This document shows, piece after piece, positions 10,629 through 25,600 of a DNA stretch of 64,000 nt; within the stretch, counting starts at the first letter, position 1; every line of letters begins with the position of its first letter. Source of the DNA: Macrotis lagotis. Lineage: Eukaryota; Chordata; Mammalia; Peramelemorphia; Peramelidae. The notes beneath the pieces were generated by a model. That model saw only the letters and a list, made by a program, of their open reading frames with translations. It was not told the origin of the DNA and searched no databases. The stretch covers positions 246,213,503 to 246,277,502 of the forward strand of contig NC_133661.1 of the NCBI RefSeq assembly GCF_037893015.1, given 5' to 3'. The translations under genes and the position numbers were made by a program.

Positions 10629-13600
10629 CTGCAATATGGACATAAGTCATTAAACAAGACTGGGATTTCTGGGGATAATTCAGGGGAACCTTGTGGTCAT
10701 TGAACACTTGTGGAAAGTGGACAAATACTTCTTTCTGGTGGGTTTTGCTGCTGAATTGTTTCCCAGGAAATTAGGATACGAGTACCCTCACCTTCCTATG
10801 AGCAGAAGCCAAGGGCTGGATTATCTCTGCAAAAATCATTTAATTGGATCTCTCAAGAAAGGAAAAGTGTAGTTCTATTATGGAAAGAAATAAGCTGAGA
10901 CGCTACTACTGTGACTCATACAAAAGAGAAGTGGGAGTAGTGGGGGAAAAGTAGTTACTAATGTATGGAAAAGGCTCTCTATGATGTTTAGGCAAAGTCA
11001 CTTACCTCTCGGCATTAGCCACCTGAGGAGCCAGGCACAAGTCAGCCATGGAGATCTGCAGAGAAAAGTCAAATTTGGTCTTGGTCTAGGATCCTTGATT
11101 ATACACCTGTTGGGTTCTGAATGTATCCCTAGCAAACTCAATAAAGCAGTTATGCTCTGTGTTCTATCTCAAGTCTGATAATACCATTCCTTGCCCCAAA
11201 GTCTCTGTCTATATCAGCTAGCTAAGGTTTAATCAACAAGGGCTTCCTGCTGACATTTCTAGTTGAGATTTTTTCCTTGCCTGTCCTGCTTTGAAGACAC
11301 CAGTCCCAACTTCAGGGTCAGGAAGCTCAGTTGACTACCTTAGATTGAAGATGTCAGTTGTAGCTGAAGTGTGAGAGGTTAACTTGACTTCCCTAGTACC
11401 CTTCCTCCATCCCTCCCTGCACCTGCCACTTTGGGTGTCTCCAGTTTAGTCAATAGCCTTTGCTTATAGGCTTTTCCTAAAACATGCCAAATAAGGGCCT
11501 ATGGCTTTTAGCACTGCCTGGCTTGGCTATTTTTCCTGGGAAGTCCTGTTTAGTTGTAGCAACAAATTCTGATGGGGCCAAGGATTAAAAGGAATGGGGG
11601 GACTGAATGAACCTGACCTCATTTCCCACGCAGAACTTCCCTGCTGTGCTCTGCAGGATATTCTCTAGGGCTGTGAAAAGAAGAAAATAAAAATCAGGGA
11701 GGGAGCAGCTAGGATGGTGCAGAGCACTAGCCCTGGAGTCAGGAGGACCTGCATTCAAATCTGTCCTCAGACACTTACTAATTATGTGACCTTGGGTAAG
11801 TCACTTAACCCCAATGCCTTGCAAAAAAAAAAACAACTTACTCCCATATAGAAGGAAGGAGGAAGCTCAGCATGAGTACTGTTAGGTTAGAGCTTATATA
11901 AAATGGCATTAGTACTCTGCATCTGAAATGGAATTTGTGGGCTAGGTAAGCTTGAATCTGCTTGCTGGAGGAAAAGTAACAAAGAGGATATTGGAGAATT
12001 TGGAACAAATCAGAGAAGAGATGTTTCCCATCTCTTCCCCCTGCAGTAAGTAAGGCATAAAGTAGTACTCTTTTATTACAGGATTTAACTTTTCTGTGGT
12101 CTCAAACTCTTAGATGTTATTTTTAGGCAAAGCCATGGACTTAAGTGGTCTAGTAAAGGGAAGATTACTCAACAACAAAGGTCTGAGACTTGACCATTAG
12201 TTTGAGATTAATTGTTCTCCTTAAATCAATTTGGTCCCTTGTTCAGCTCACCTTTGGCCCTACAATCACTCTATTTTCCAGTCTATTTCATCATTATCAT
12301 CATCACAGAAACTAAAGGATATCATGAAGGAAGTCTTGGGTGAGCAGGACCAGTTTGCTGAAATTCCAGAATCAGGGACTTGCAATGAGGGCAGGATAGG
12401 ATGGAGACCCACCTGCAAAGCCAGAACTGATGACTGTTTGTGCCCATGCCAGCTGGTTCTCTTGGCCCACTTTCTTTAGGACATCTAGGTTCTGATAAGT
12501 CAAAGGAAATCCACCAGTCAGATTAAATAGCCTTGCTGATCCTGCCAGCTCAGCGTCAACTCTTACCACCTTTGGTCTAGCAATCCATAGTTCCTTACTA
12601 GGGTGTGAGATGCCATTCCTTCCTCTTGTCCTGAGAGGTTCTGCTATGTGAAGATCCTAATTTTGGGAATGGGGTGGAGATTCCTGATCTCTGGGAACCT
12701 TCTGCTCCAACTGTCTAAAGTCTTGGTGGCCAGAAAACTCCCTAGAAAACATCCACTGGTGTGATAAATAATATAGGAGCAAGGAGAGAGTAGAGAGATC
12801 CAAGGACTGGAGTTTTTTAGGTGTGGTTATAGACATTAATTAAATACTAAGACCAGAAAAAAGAGGGACTAAGGAACATACAACTTGGCAGATTACAGAA
12901 TAATTGTTCTTGACTTTATATAAAGATGAGGAGAGAAGGCCTGTGAAAGAAACCTTTGCAAGTCCCCCCCCCCCAAAAAAAAAAACTGGCCTGAAACTAA
13001 CCAAGACTTAAATAGGGGGGATTATGAGCCAGTGTCAACTCCAATAATTGGAACTCTAAAGCCAGATTTTAGTCCTGGTCTATCACAAAAGCAATGGGGG
13101 ACTGAAATGGCTCCCACAGTCAAATCACTGGGAGACAAGACCTGACTGCCCTCCTTGGAAGCCAGAGCAGGAGCAGAGCACCACTGTTATGGAGTATTTT
13201 AGGAAGCTGAGACATCTAACCTCTAACATCCCAGTGGGGCCTGCCAGGGCCACAGCTGGGGATGGAACAATTCCTAGTTTAATATCATGCAAGGAAAAAT
13301 AGACATATTAGAAAACCAATAGGAAATCAATATGAGAGACAGGAATTGAGGCAGATAGGCTTCATACCAGCCACCCCATCCAGGTCAGCAGTAGCAGCAA
13401 GCACCTAGACTAGAGGGGACAGGACCAAACAAGTTCTAATCATCTAAGAGTGTCAGGAGGGACTGGCTTGAGCACAAAATCTCAATATAAGAACTGAGCC
13501 TGAAAATAAGAAAATAGAAAAAAAGCCTATTGAACACAATAAATACATATTATAGGGTAAGAGAAGCCCTAAATTTACACTTAGAAGAGAGTAAGTCTGC

Positions 13601-16600
13601 AACTTATAAGCACAGTCTTGGAGGGGAAAAAAATTTAGCCACAAGGACAACAAAGGACTGGAAGAAATTAGCAGAAGGTTAAAAAAAAAAAGAAATTATA
13701 AATGATATGAGAGCTTAGGAAGAAAAGGAATAAAGGTATAGTTTAGAAGAGAAGGCAAATAAACAGAACTGAATAATTTCATGAGACAAATATTAGAACA
13801 AAATTCTAAGAGAGGAAAAAAAATTATAAGGTATGTATTACAAAACAAATGACCAAGAAAACTTAAGAATCATTGAATTCTGTATTAAAATTGTCTGTTC
13901 CCCTAGTCAGTATAATAATTAAATTTATAAGCAGCCAATATAAAGCAGTACTAGCAGAAAATAAGATTACAAATGGGAACCTGGAAATCATATACAAACT
14001 GTCCTTAAGCTCAAAGGAGCATAATTTACAAACTGTATCGTATATTAACTAAAATTCATATCCTGGCATATGCTGAATTAGCAGATGCCATTGAGGCGCT
14101 GCTGTCAGGACCTTTGATCCTATGATATAAAAATTCCAGATCTCCAAAGTAAAGACCAACAAAACATCAAATGGTACTGATAATTTTGAGATAATGTGGA
14201 CATATTAACTTTAAAGTTTTACTAAAAACTGTGACATAATTGGCTATGTTAATGAAATAACCTCAAGGTGACAGACTAGAATAAGTCTATTTCCCCCCCC
14301 CCCAAATTTATAAAAATGGACCTCAAACTCCTGCCCCCCTAAGCTCTCTTCCATTTCCATCAAATCCATAATGCTGACTTTATCCTACTCTTTTCAGTGG
14401 TTATGTGAGTGATACTCTGTGGCTTTCCTTTTCTAATACTCTTCCCACACTCTGTCTGCCTCCAATCACTATTTTCCCCCCTACTGTCTGCTTCTATATC
14501 ACTTTTTCCACTTGTCTTTGTTGTATTGTTTGCCCCCCATACCCCTGTGGCTAGAGTGTGACTGTCACCCTGTTTACTCTGGCCAGTCATATTACTGGCA
14601 AATATTCAAATAGTCATGCAAGTATCTATTTCATAATTTCATAAATTAATTATAGATACAAACTCCATGAAAACCAGAGCTAAACAAAAAATCCTGGACA
14701 TCATATTTCCAGAAAAAATAAGAGACTGCCCAGTCCTGTTATACTAAGGAACATTTACTTATCACTTCCAAAGAGAAAATCTAAACTTCAACACCAGGTT
14801 CACAGTCAAAATTAAGTAAAAGAAAAAAAATATCAAGGAAAAAAATTAGAGGAAAAAGTCTGCAAGCAGCCAGAAAGAAAGCATTCAAGCACAAAAGAGC
14901 CACAGGTAGAATATAAGACTCAGCAGCAATTTCAAAAAAAAAAAAAAAAGAAAAAGAAAATCTTATGATATTCTAAAAGGTAAAAAGCTAAAAATTCTAT
15001 AACCAAAAAAAAACTTACTTTGCAAAATTAGGTATCCTACAGTGGCAAAAATGTCCTGTGGTAGAACAGAGGACGTGTGAGAATTTTTTAGGAAAAAAAG
15101 TATGACATTATGACTGGAAATTATGCAATTAATAATTACAATCATGAACTTAGATGGGATGGACTCATTCATAAAAAGAAGGAAAGTAGCAAAGTGAATT
15201 AGAAAGCAGAACCAATAATATATTCTTTATAAACAAAACACTTGAAAAATAAAGGTTCTCACAGAATCAAATTGAGGTGCTAGAGCAGAATTTATTATGA
15301 TTCAAACAAATTTGAAAAGCCAGAGGTAGCAACTATGGAAACACACTGAAGCACTCTCTCCTACCCTACATGCTCCCATTGCCTTTTTAAGCTAGAAATG
15401 ATATTAGGATGGCATTTTAGTCTAAAGTCTTTAGTGCCACCTAAATGAGGAAAATTTTTAGAAAAATCAAATTTTTAGAAAAACAATGCTCCACACCAAT
15501 GCTCCCCCCTCTCTTACCAGAGACTTAACCACTTCCTTTGAAGAAACTGAGTGAAAGCACAGGGAGGAACTATATTGGAGGATGCAGTCAGAGTGGTGAT
15601 CAACCATAAGGAGGCCACAGTTTGCTCCAATTAAGAAGAGCACAGCTTTCTTTCCCCATGCTTAAACTAGAGAGTAATGGTAAGACTAAGAGAAGAAAGC
15701 AATCTACCTTTGTTAAAGGAAGTATCTCTTGATACCTTAGCCAGGTGGAAAGGAGAGTCCTTAGAGTAAGTTGTCAAATAGGATTTATAAAAATGATTTT
15801 CTAAGTTGCACTGACATTTTATGTGATAATTATTATTCAGAGACTGTTACCTAGACTCTGAACTCTGGCTTAATCTTGACTTTGAAATTTTATTGGATTG
15901 AGAATAATACAAAATGTTAATTCCAAAATGGCTTGCATCAAAAGGGCTGTCAGTAAAAGGCAACTAATAGGCATCTCTAATTAACAATGATGAAAAAATC
16001 TTGAGTAAAATAATAGTAAAGAGGATACAATAATACATTACAAAGATAATACGCTTTGACCAGGTTGGATTTATACCAGGATTGCTACATATCTCAATAC
16101 AGATATAATAAACAACAGAAGTCATCTGATTATATCAGCAGAAAAACAGTAAAAAAAAATCAGAAATAAATGAAGTATATAGAAATCTATAACAATAAGA
16201 CAAAATGAAAACATTAAGGGAATAAGCATAAGCAAAGAGGACAAAAATGATCATTTTTTGCAGATGATATTGCTTTTTGCAGATAACCCTTAGGAGTCAA
16301 CTAAAAATTAAAAGCAACAATTAATAACTTTAGTAAAGTAGTAATATATAAAAATAAACCCAAAAGATCACCAGTCTTTCTATGTATTACAAACAAAATC
16401 CAGCAGAAGAGATAGGAGAAAATTCATTTAAAATAACAGAATATAAAAAATATCTGGGAATTCAGAAACTAAGAAAAATACAGAAATTATATAATACAAT
16501 GAAAAACACTACTTACAAAAATAAAGATAGCCCTAAATAAATGGAAAGATTATTTGCTGGACCATGTCAGTATATTAAAAATAAGAATACCCAAATTAAA

Positions 16601-19600
16601 TATATTTACAGATTCACCAATCAAGCTAACAGATTTATTTTGATAAAACAAAACAAAAAAGGTCAAGAATATCAATGGAAGGGGGACAGCTACGTGGTGC
16701 AGTGAGCAACAGCCCTGGAGTCAGGAATACCTGAGTTCAAATTTGGCCTCAGACACTGAGTAATTGCCTAGCTGTGTGACCTTGGGCAAGTCACTTAACC
16801 CCAATGCTGTGCAAAAACCAAAAAAAAAAATCAAAGGAAGAAATGAAAAAAGGTGAGGAGAATGGTTATCCTAAATATTATTAAATCTCATAATATACCA
16901 CAAAGGAGTAGCATCAAAACTATTTGGTGCATGGATAAAAATAGAAATGATGATCAGCAGAGCAGATTACCTATACAAGACCAAGAAACAAACTTAGTAA
17001 GTAGCATAGTCTTCAATAAGCCCAAGGACTTGAACTACTGAAATTAGGCCTCAGTGATCAAAAACTGCTATGAAAATTGACAGAAATCTACTGGTTTAAA
17101 CTATTACCATGTACCATAATAAGTTCCAAATGGATACATAGGTTGACTATAAAAAGTTGTATCAGAAAATAATTAGAGGAACAGGGAAGGAGATACTGTT
17201 AATTAATATTAATAGGGAAAGAATTATTGACCAAACAAAAAAGATAAAATGAACAATGCATAAAATTTAAGGTTTTTGCACAAAATCAATGAAGTTAGAA
17301 TTAGAAAAAAAATATTTAAATGGAAAAAATTATTGTAGCAAATTTTCTAATAAAGTTCTGACATTCCAAATATAGAGAGAAGTGGTACAATCAAATTTGA
17401 ACAAAAACCATTCTCCACATAAGTGGTCAGAGGGTACAAGCAAGTTGTTCAAGTTATCAATCATATGGGGAAAAATGCTCTAAATCACTATAAGAGAAAT
17501 TAAAATGAAAATCACTCTGAAGTTCTGCCTCACATCCATCAGACTGACTAAGATGATTAAAAAAAATGAAAATTGTTGGGAGAGCTATGGGAAGATAGGT
17601 ACATAAATGTACTGTCGGATCTTTGAAGTCCAGCCACTCTAGAAATAAAATTACTGTTATATTCCCAAAGTCACTAAAGTGTGATCCTTTGACCCAGAAA
17701 TACCACTACTAGACTTGTACCCCAAAGAGTTGTGACTGAAGTTGGATATGAGGTTAAATATGAATCTTCCTCACTCCAGGTTCAGTACTGTATTTACTGT
17801 TTCTCCTAGTTGTCTATTTGTTACAAGGGAAGGTTTCCATTTTGTTTTGGTAGTGAGTTTTAGAAAGTGAGTGAGAGGGTAATGATACTGATACAAAAAA
17901 GGGAAGAAAAGAGGAAAATGAATCAATGAATCATTAAAAAATAAATAGAAGAGATAAGAAGTTCAGAAGAGGACAGAGACAAACAGGATTATGGTATTCC
18001 AAAAGCCTTAGTGCAGTTTTTTTTTGTTTTTTTTTTTTTAGATTTTTCAAGGCAATGGGGTTAAATGGCTTGCCCAAGGCCACATGGCTAGGTAATTATT
18101 AAATGTCTGAGGTTGGATTTGAACTCAGGTACTCCTGACTCCAAGGCCAGTGCTCTATCCACTGTGCCACCTAGCCACCCAGTTTTAAGTTTTAAAATAA
18201 ACAGAACAATAGTGAAGATTCACAGCTTCATATGTAAGTCTGCTTTTTTATTTTTCTTTGTATAAAGAAATATTCCTGTTGATGGTTCTTAAATTCATAA
18301 TAAAGAAAAAAATTATAAAGTAATATGTAATCCTACTCTGAGTTTAGGAATAGTTAAATTAAGCCCTATTTAGAGACAGTTGCAAAGGAGAGGTAAAAGT
18401 CAGCAAGACTTCTCTGTGTCTTCAGGTTGACACTGCTTATGCTCAAGGAGCACCATCAATTACTGAAGGAATGATTCATTCCCAGACTGGCCCTCACTAA
18501 AGTGAAGTACTCAGATACAGAAAGGAGCCTTGAACTATGAGTCAAGGGATCTGGTTCTTAGCCTGGATTTCTATAAACCCACATAAAACTTAGAACAAAC
18601 TATTTTTCTATTGCTTCAGCAGCCTTATCAAGAATCAGCTCATGTGCTGATTCCATGGACAAAGTTCATGAAACCACTAGTTGTTCTCTTTTCAAATTAT
18701 AATGGATATACTTATCTGTTTACATTTTTTTTTTATCTCCTACAACAGAATGCAAGCTGTTTGAGGCCAGGGACTGCGCATCTTGTATATAGTAAGTATC
18801 TAATAAAAGACTGGATTGAATAGGGCTAAATAATATAAAGTCAGAAGTCTCTCTGAACATTTCATGATTCCATGAGATGATTGAACCTAAGTTTCCTCTC
18901 CTTCTTGCCCTGTCATCTTTCCATAGTACCATGGACAGGTACTATGATGGGACCACATGATTCTTGATATCTTTAAAGGTCTGTACCTGCAGGGGTTGAA
19001 TTCCACTAGCAATGAGATCTGAGATCATGCGAACACTGGCTCTTTTCTTGGGGTCCTCTGGCAAGAGCCTGATGGGTGTTGGTCTTGTCTCTTCCAGATA
19101 CTCAATGATGGCCAGCTGCAACCCAAAAAGAACAGGGATAAGAAACAAGGTAGGGAGGAGAGTGTTTGATCTGAGTAGTAAGAACAATGCCTGCTACTTT
19201 CCAGCCTAACCCTCCTGGTCCCTTCCCCTAACCAAGTTCATTTGAAGTGATGGGACAGTAGAGTGTAGTGGTCTAGCTTCAATGTGCTTCCCACATGAAT
19301 CAAACCCAAACTCACTGCAGCAGGAATCCTAAAAGATATCCTATAATTCTGCCCAAATGACCCAACTTAAAGAGTCAACGAAGAAAGGGATAAGAAGGTA
19401 GTCTAATCCTTAACTCCCAGAGTCTGGGTATTCAGATGCCATGTGGGGGAGGAGGAGAAGAAAGCAAGGGAGAGTCGCTGTCTCACAGCCCTCCTCTTGG
19501 AATGAGTACTGGCTGACTGGTCCACAGAACTCACTGATTGGGAAAGGGTAATGCCATCAATCTTCAAGGCTGGCACTTGACTCATGGGGTTCAATGTCTG

Positions 19601-22600
19601 GAATTCCTTAGTAAACTGTGAAAACAAGGTCCCAAAGGGAAAGGGAAAAATTGGGTTAGTCAGGTTAGTAAGGAATGATATGGCTCTATTCCTCCTGGTC
19701 TGATCTGTTTTTCTATAAGATGAAGACCAAATAAGTAAATATGTTTACTTTCATTCAAGGTTTCTAACAATCTGGCGTAAGTTTATATTTACAGCCTTAT
19801 CTCATCCTATTCCCCTTGGCACAATTCTCCCCCTGGGGCTAGTATTCATTTGACTTTTGGGATCCTACTGTTGCCTCAATCCTGGGTCTTAAGTGAGGTT
19901 GTTATGAAGATAAAATATTATCTGTAGAGCACTTTCAAACCATAAAGTACTACTTAAATGTCAGATATTATCATTACTTGCTCTTATTATCATTGCCTCA
20001 GCTTAAGTTGGATCCATTGACAAACTAGACTATTCCCCCTATTCCCAAATTTATCTTATATTTTATTATCTCTGTGCCTGGTGATCCCTACTATCTCTAT
20101 TCAGTGAAGTATGATTCATCCTTTAAAGCCTAGATCACAAGTCAATGCCTCCATGAAGCCTTCCTTTTGAGAACCTCATCCCTACAAAATCTAGAAATGC
20201 TATCTCCCTCCTCTAAAAATCCCAGCACTTCTTACATTCCATAGACTTACTGTACTCTTTCTTACCTGTTGTCCTCCATCCTTTGAGAGGTTAATGGGAC
20301 AGATGTCATAGTCAATCCCCTTAAGAGCCAGGGCTGCAGGTGAGAAAACAACACACACATAAACATGCCTGGGAAAGAGAAGCGTTCTCTATTTTATTTT
20401 AGGTCTTTTTTTTCCTTTTTTTGGTTTATGCAGGGCAGTGGGGTTGGGGTGGCTTGCAAGTCACACAGCTGGGTGATTGTTGGGTGTATGGGGTCAGATA
20501 CGGGCTCAGGTGCTCCTGGCTCCAGGGCTGGTGCTCTGTCCACTGCTTACCTGGCCATACCTACAATTATTATTATTACTTTTTTTAATTTTAATTTTTT
20601 TCTCTCCCCTTTACTTTATCACTCAAGTGAGTCTATATTTTTTGGGGGGGAGGAGGTATTTTGTTTATTCTTAAACAAGAATATTTTATTAATGTATAAA
20701 AAACATTGTACAAAATGAGAATAAATATTAAAATAAAATAAAAAATATTTTAAAAATGTTATTAGAGTTGGCTTTTTTTTTATTTTTGCAAGGTAATGGG
20801 GTTCAGTGACTTGCCCAGGGTTACATAGCTAGGTCATTATTGTCTTGAGGTTGAATTTGAACTGAAGTCCTCCTGACTCCAGGGCCAGTGCTCTATTCAC
20901 TGTACTACCCAGATGCCCCCAAAAGTGTTGAATGTTGTTGAGTGGTGGATTGTAGTATTTTCTTGGCAAAGATACTGGAGTGGTTTGCCATTTCCTTCTC
21001 TCTCTCTCTCTCTTTAGGTTTTTGCAAGGCAAATGAGGTTAAGTGGCTTGCCCAAGGCCACACAGCTAGGTAATTATTAAGTGTTTGAGACGATTTGAAC
21101 CCAGGTACTCCTGACTCCAGGGCTGGTGCTTTATCCACTATGCCACCTAGCTGCCCCTGCCATTTCCTTCTCTAAAGAATTAAGGCTAACAGAAATTAAG
21201 TGACTTGCCCAGGGTCTCAGAGCTAGCTGCCTGAGGATGAATTTGAACTTAGGTCTTCCTGACTCCAGGCTCAGCACTATTCATTGAGCCCTCTAGCTCA
21301 TTTGTATGTAGCCCCTACAAATGTTAGCTATTATTACCATTTTTACAGTACTTATTCTAGGCAATACTACAGGGTAGCTCTATTTGCATCTACTTCTTTG
21401 TAGACTATAACCTCCTGGAGGAGATGGACAGCAGTTTTCCTTATTCATTCTAGTTGTCTTTCCCTTCAGCTTGGCATGGTGCACTGTGGGTGCCTAATAA
21501 ATGTGTACTGAATGAATGGGATGCATCTGGTTGTTTCCTGGAAAGCAATCCAAATCCTGGAACCCTAAGCCTTCCAGGGCAGGAGTGAGGAGCACCACCA
21601 AAAATTGAAAGAGAACAAATGGACCACTCCTCCTCCAATGCCTCAACAACAAAGATGAAGCTGATTATTATACAGATTCATAGAATTGGAGGGGATCTGC
21701 AAGTCAATTTTGGAAAGAAGAAATCTAATCACCAAAGGCAAATTCCCTTCAATTTTATTAATCTATATAATATTCTGTTTCATCTTTGTTCTTAGGGTGT
21801 TCAGAAACCTGGGTTTCCTGTCTTTGCCAATTTTAGACAAGGAGATGCTGAATACTTCACTTTAGGCAGAAAGAAAAGATGGTGGTCAAGGGTTTGGAAA
21901 ATGGAAAAATGATTTTTGTAGGTATATAGAAATATAATTGGGGTAGGATTGTAGATGCTAAGACAGTTGAGGGGGGAATCTGGGAGGTAGGGATTAATAT
22001 TCATTGTTTTCATGTGTCCCAAATGGTTCACCACTGTCTCAGAAGATTAAAAAAGTACTGAACCACTGGCATATTAAACTGGATTAGCAATTGGATAGTT
22101 TTTTCTAATCTGCTAATTGAAATTTTTTATTGCTGCATTGGGAACTGAAACTTCCAACATAGCCCTAATTTCTTCTCATTTTTCTTTTGAACTGTTCTGG
22201 AATTTCTTATTGTTATTTCCATGTCCTCTTGAGATTATGCAGGATTGTGTTTCATTAGGCATTAGGTTACTTTTATTTTGTAATATTTGTCAAGAGCTTT
22301 GTACTACCTTTGAAGATTTGATATTAATTCTTCCCTTTTACATTGAGAATGTTCTCAATCTAGGTTTTTCTTCGTCTTGAAATCTTTTGTTGTTTTAGCC
22401 TCCCCCCCTTCTATTTTCCCATCATTCGTTTTCTGACTCTTCTCTCTTTACTTGTGATGTTTACACTCTGAGGGTTGGGCTGTAACGCTGCTTCCTCCTG
22501 CCTTAAAACTTAGGTCCTACCCTAGATAGTACCTGATGGGAAAAACTGGCCTTAGTTAGGTTTTAGTCTCCTTTCTTTAAAATGTGATGTAGTCACTCAT

Positions 22601-25600
22601 GACAAGACACTTTAACCTTTCCTTTTTGTGGCTTATCTGAAAAAGCACCTGCCACTTTTTGCAGGATTGGGGGAAAATGAAAAGTGTTCTACATAGAATC
22701 TTTGCAGACCCTGGAGTCTAGGGGCTGAGGGACTTCCCACCCTCCCTTCTTCACCTCTTTAGCAAAATGCATTTATACTGCTTGTTTCAGGGTGGAGGTA
22801 GGGGAGGGTGTAAGGTATGCCAGCAAAATTGCTGCAGCAGAAGAGGGAAAATTCACATATGGATCTGAGGTAGATGACCCAGAATTTAGAGGTTTGTCAA
22901 TCAATTAGCTTACTATGTACTGGGTTCAGTTTATTCCTGCCCAGAATGTAGAGTGTGTTGAATGAATACTTTATTGGATTAACTTTTTCTGGTATTAATT
23001 TTTCTTATCAGAGTTTACTCTTTTTTTGACCTGCAGATTCAGCTCTATGCATGGCATTCAATTTCTTTTTGAGTCAGGATGGGGAAAGTATCTAGTCCAC
23101 CATCTTATTGGTCCCAATAACTTAGAATACACCTTGATTATCAGTCTTTAAAGATCTGAAAGGTGGTCATGTGGAAGAGGCGGTGAGATCTAGTCTATAT
23201 TCTTCTGGAACAGGGGTTCTTAATCTGGGAATTAGTTTTAAAACTTTTTTTAATAACGTTGTCTCAGTACAATTGGTTTAATTTTAAATACTATGTATTA
23301 TATGCATTTAAACACATGCTTTTATTCTGAGAAGGGGTGCATAGGTTTCTCCAGATTGCTAAAGGGGTCCATGCCTCTTAAAAAAGTTAAGAACCCCTGT
23401 TCTAGAGCAAAGATGTCAAATTCAGGCAAAAATTTGACCCAGACCAGATTAAAACCTAATTGGGAAATATTTAACAATAAATAATATAATAAAACATAGA
23501 TATTACATTTTAAAACTAAGTCAATATGAGTCCTGCAGCCATCACATATAGGGATTAGTAGTTTCCTTCAGGACCAGGAGTGGAAAGTTCCAAGGAAAAT
23601 GATTTTCACTTTGAATAAGGAAAAATTTCTTATCAGTTTTAACTGTTGGAAAAATATGTCTTTATTTTGAAACAGTGAGACTGCTAATGCTCAATCAAAC
23701 TTTCTGTGACCCTTGACAGGGATGTTGCAAAAGAGACTGCTGAATAAGGAGAGGGTTGAACAGCTAAGATTCCATGATACAGAAGGTTGCTGTTAGGCTT
23801 AAAAGGCAAACTGTTATTGGGCTTTTGGCTGTTGGGTTTGTGTGTATGTGTGTGTTGTTTTAGAGTCAAATAATAACTTTTACTTATATGGTACTTGAAG
23901 ATTTACAAATTGCTTTTCATGGATTATCTCCTATAACCTCATTAGACCCATTTTACAGGTGAGATAGCAGGAAGCGATGGAATAATTTGCAAATAGTCAC
24001 ATATAACACTTAAATGTCAAAAAATGAGTCTCCCTGACTTCAAGCCCTGAAGGAGAACAACTACTGTCCAAAGATGGACTCAATGGAGCAAAGTCTGGTC
24101 AGCTCTGCAGGATCCTGAAGTAGCTGGGTTCCCACCCCCACCTTAGGCTCAGATATTAATGACTTCTCCCTCTACTGGCTCCTCCCTCTCTTTCCAGCAT
24201 ACTGAGAGGGAATCAAGGGCTGTCTCTCTGGCAAGGGCTTGCCTGGTCTGGTTAGTTAGTAAAATCAAATAAGATAAGAGTTTGGCAAGGAAAGCAATAC
24301 CTCTAAAAGCCAGGCCCTGTTCCTGGCCCCAGCAAAGTTGGAGCAGCTAGGACAGCTGGATTCTACTAGGGCCCAGGTAACTTTACTAGGGGGACTACAG
24401 AGAGAAGGATGAAGAGATCGCTACAGAAAAATAAAGCCTTCTCCTTCCCAATCCCCACCTTCTTTCCATTTTTCTTGTGGGATCCCAAACAACTCATAAG
24501 GTTTAGTGGATTGGAGGGACTGTAGAAGAGATACTGCATCCAAGCATTGCAGTGTTTTCCAAGCTTTGCTGAATTCCTCTGATTCTAACCTCCCCCTCTT
24601 CTCTCCCCTCAACTTTGTACTTTGTTCAGGACTATGGAAATAGGCAGAGGGACCACACTTACCTATTCGAACTCTCCAGGAACAAGAGCTTCGGAAATAA
24701 GAATAGAGGAGCGGCTGAGAAGAGAGAGAGTAGAGAAGTTTAATTGTTGCTTTCTGGTTTTAATCACAGAACAATTTCGAGGTTGGGCAGTTGGGAGGCT
24801 GTGTAGGAAATGGGCTGCAGAATAGGATGAACTGTATAGCTTTGAAATAGAAGTCACTGAAAACCTTAGGAGGGCAAAGAGAGCTTCCCAAGACACATTT
24901 GGACAGAAGATAAAAAAGCATCAAAACAGTAAAATGGTTAGCAAAGTAAATGGAGATGATAAAAGTATAAGATTGGAAAGGAGCCAGTAGTACTTTAAGA
25001 GTCAAACAGATGATCTGATATTCTTTGAATTTCTGACACAAGGTAACATTTTAAAAATATAATAGATGACAAAGAATTTGATAATGGCTCAATTTGAGGC
25101 TGCAGAGTGGGAGATATTTTAGAGTAGGAAAGTCTTCATAAATTATTGGGGGATTTTCTGCTGAGGAGAACTTCACAAAAGAATGAGGGAGCTATTTTGA
25201 GGAAGAGAGATGTCCTCAGAGCTCCTTAAATTAGGTCACATAGGTCTACTTCCTTCTTTTGGGGACTATGACTTCAGTGAAGCCAGCCCACTCCAGTCCT
25301 GCTGTAATTTGCTTTTGGGGTGGAGACCGAAGAGGAAGGAATGTGTTTCTCAGGACAAGAAACTGTCTTCTCTGAGAATCAAAGGGGCTGTATTTTGCCA
25401 GGGCTCCTAAAAAGTCTTACCTTCTCAGGTACTGCCATTCTGCTCTTTTGACCCTTGAACAGAGGACCTTTCCCTCAACATCTGCTTGGAGAAGGGAGGA
25501 GTTAATAAGGGGTGGGGGTGGAGGAGCCAATGGGGAAGCTGGTACTCTCCCACTTGGTTCAATGCTTTTGGGGCTGGGGAAGATAGGTCATCTAATGCCT

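Larger units (their letters stand above)
12492..18986 (-). other. GSTZ1 intron 5
   Basis: 6.5 kb, the longest GSTZ1 intron. 12492-15949 is A-rich and unassigned; the part at 14690-15200 looks repeat-derived but I cannot name the family. An old L1 (15950-17790) and SINEs follow. Confidence 0.8.
20334..24662 (-). other. GSTZ1 intron 2
   Basis: 4.3 kb. It holds a SINE cluster (20396-21290), an L2 tail (21390-21510), a possible L1 5' segment (about 22040-23117) and a MIR (23870-24050). No exon-like sequence is seen at 24051-24662. Confidence 0.8.

Noticed and set aside
18942..19000. Longer GSTZ1 exon 5 reading through its donor
   Set aside because: The open frame continues past CCCTGCAG/GTACAG, but family alignment and the phase of exon 6 require splicing at 18987.
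20365..20718. 117-codon plus-strand frame
   Set aside because: It is mostly SINE sequence and poly-Phe from T runs.
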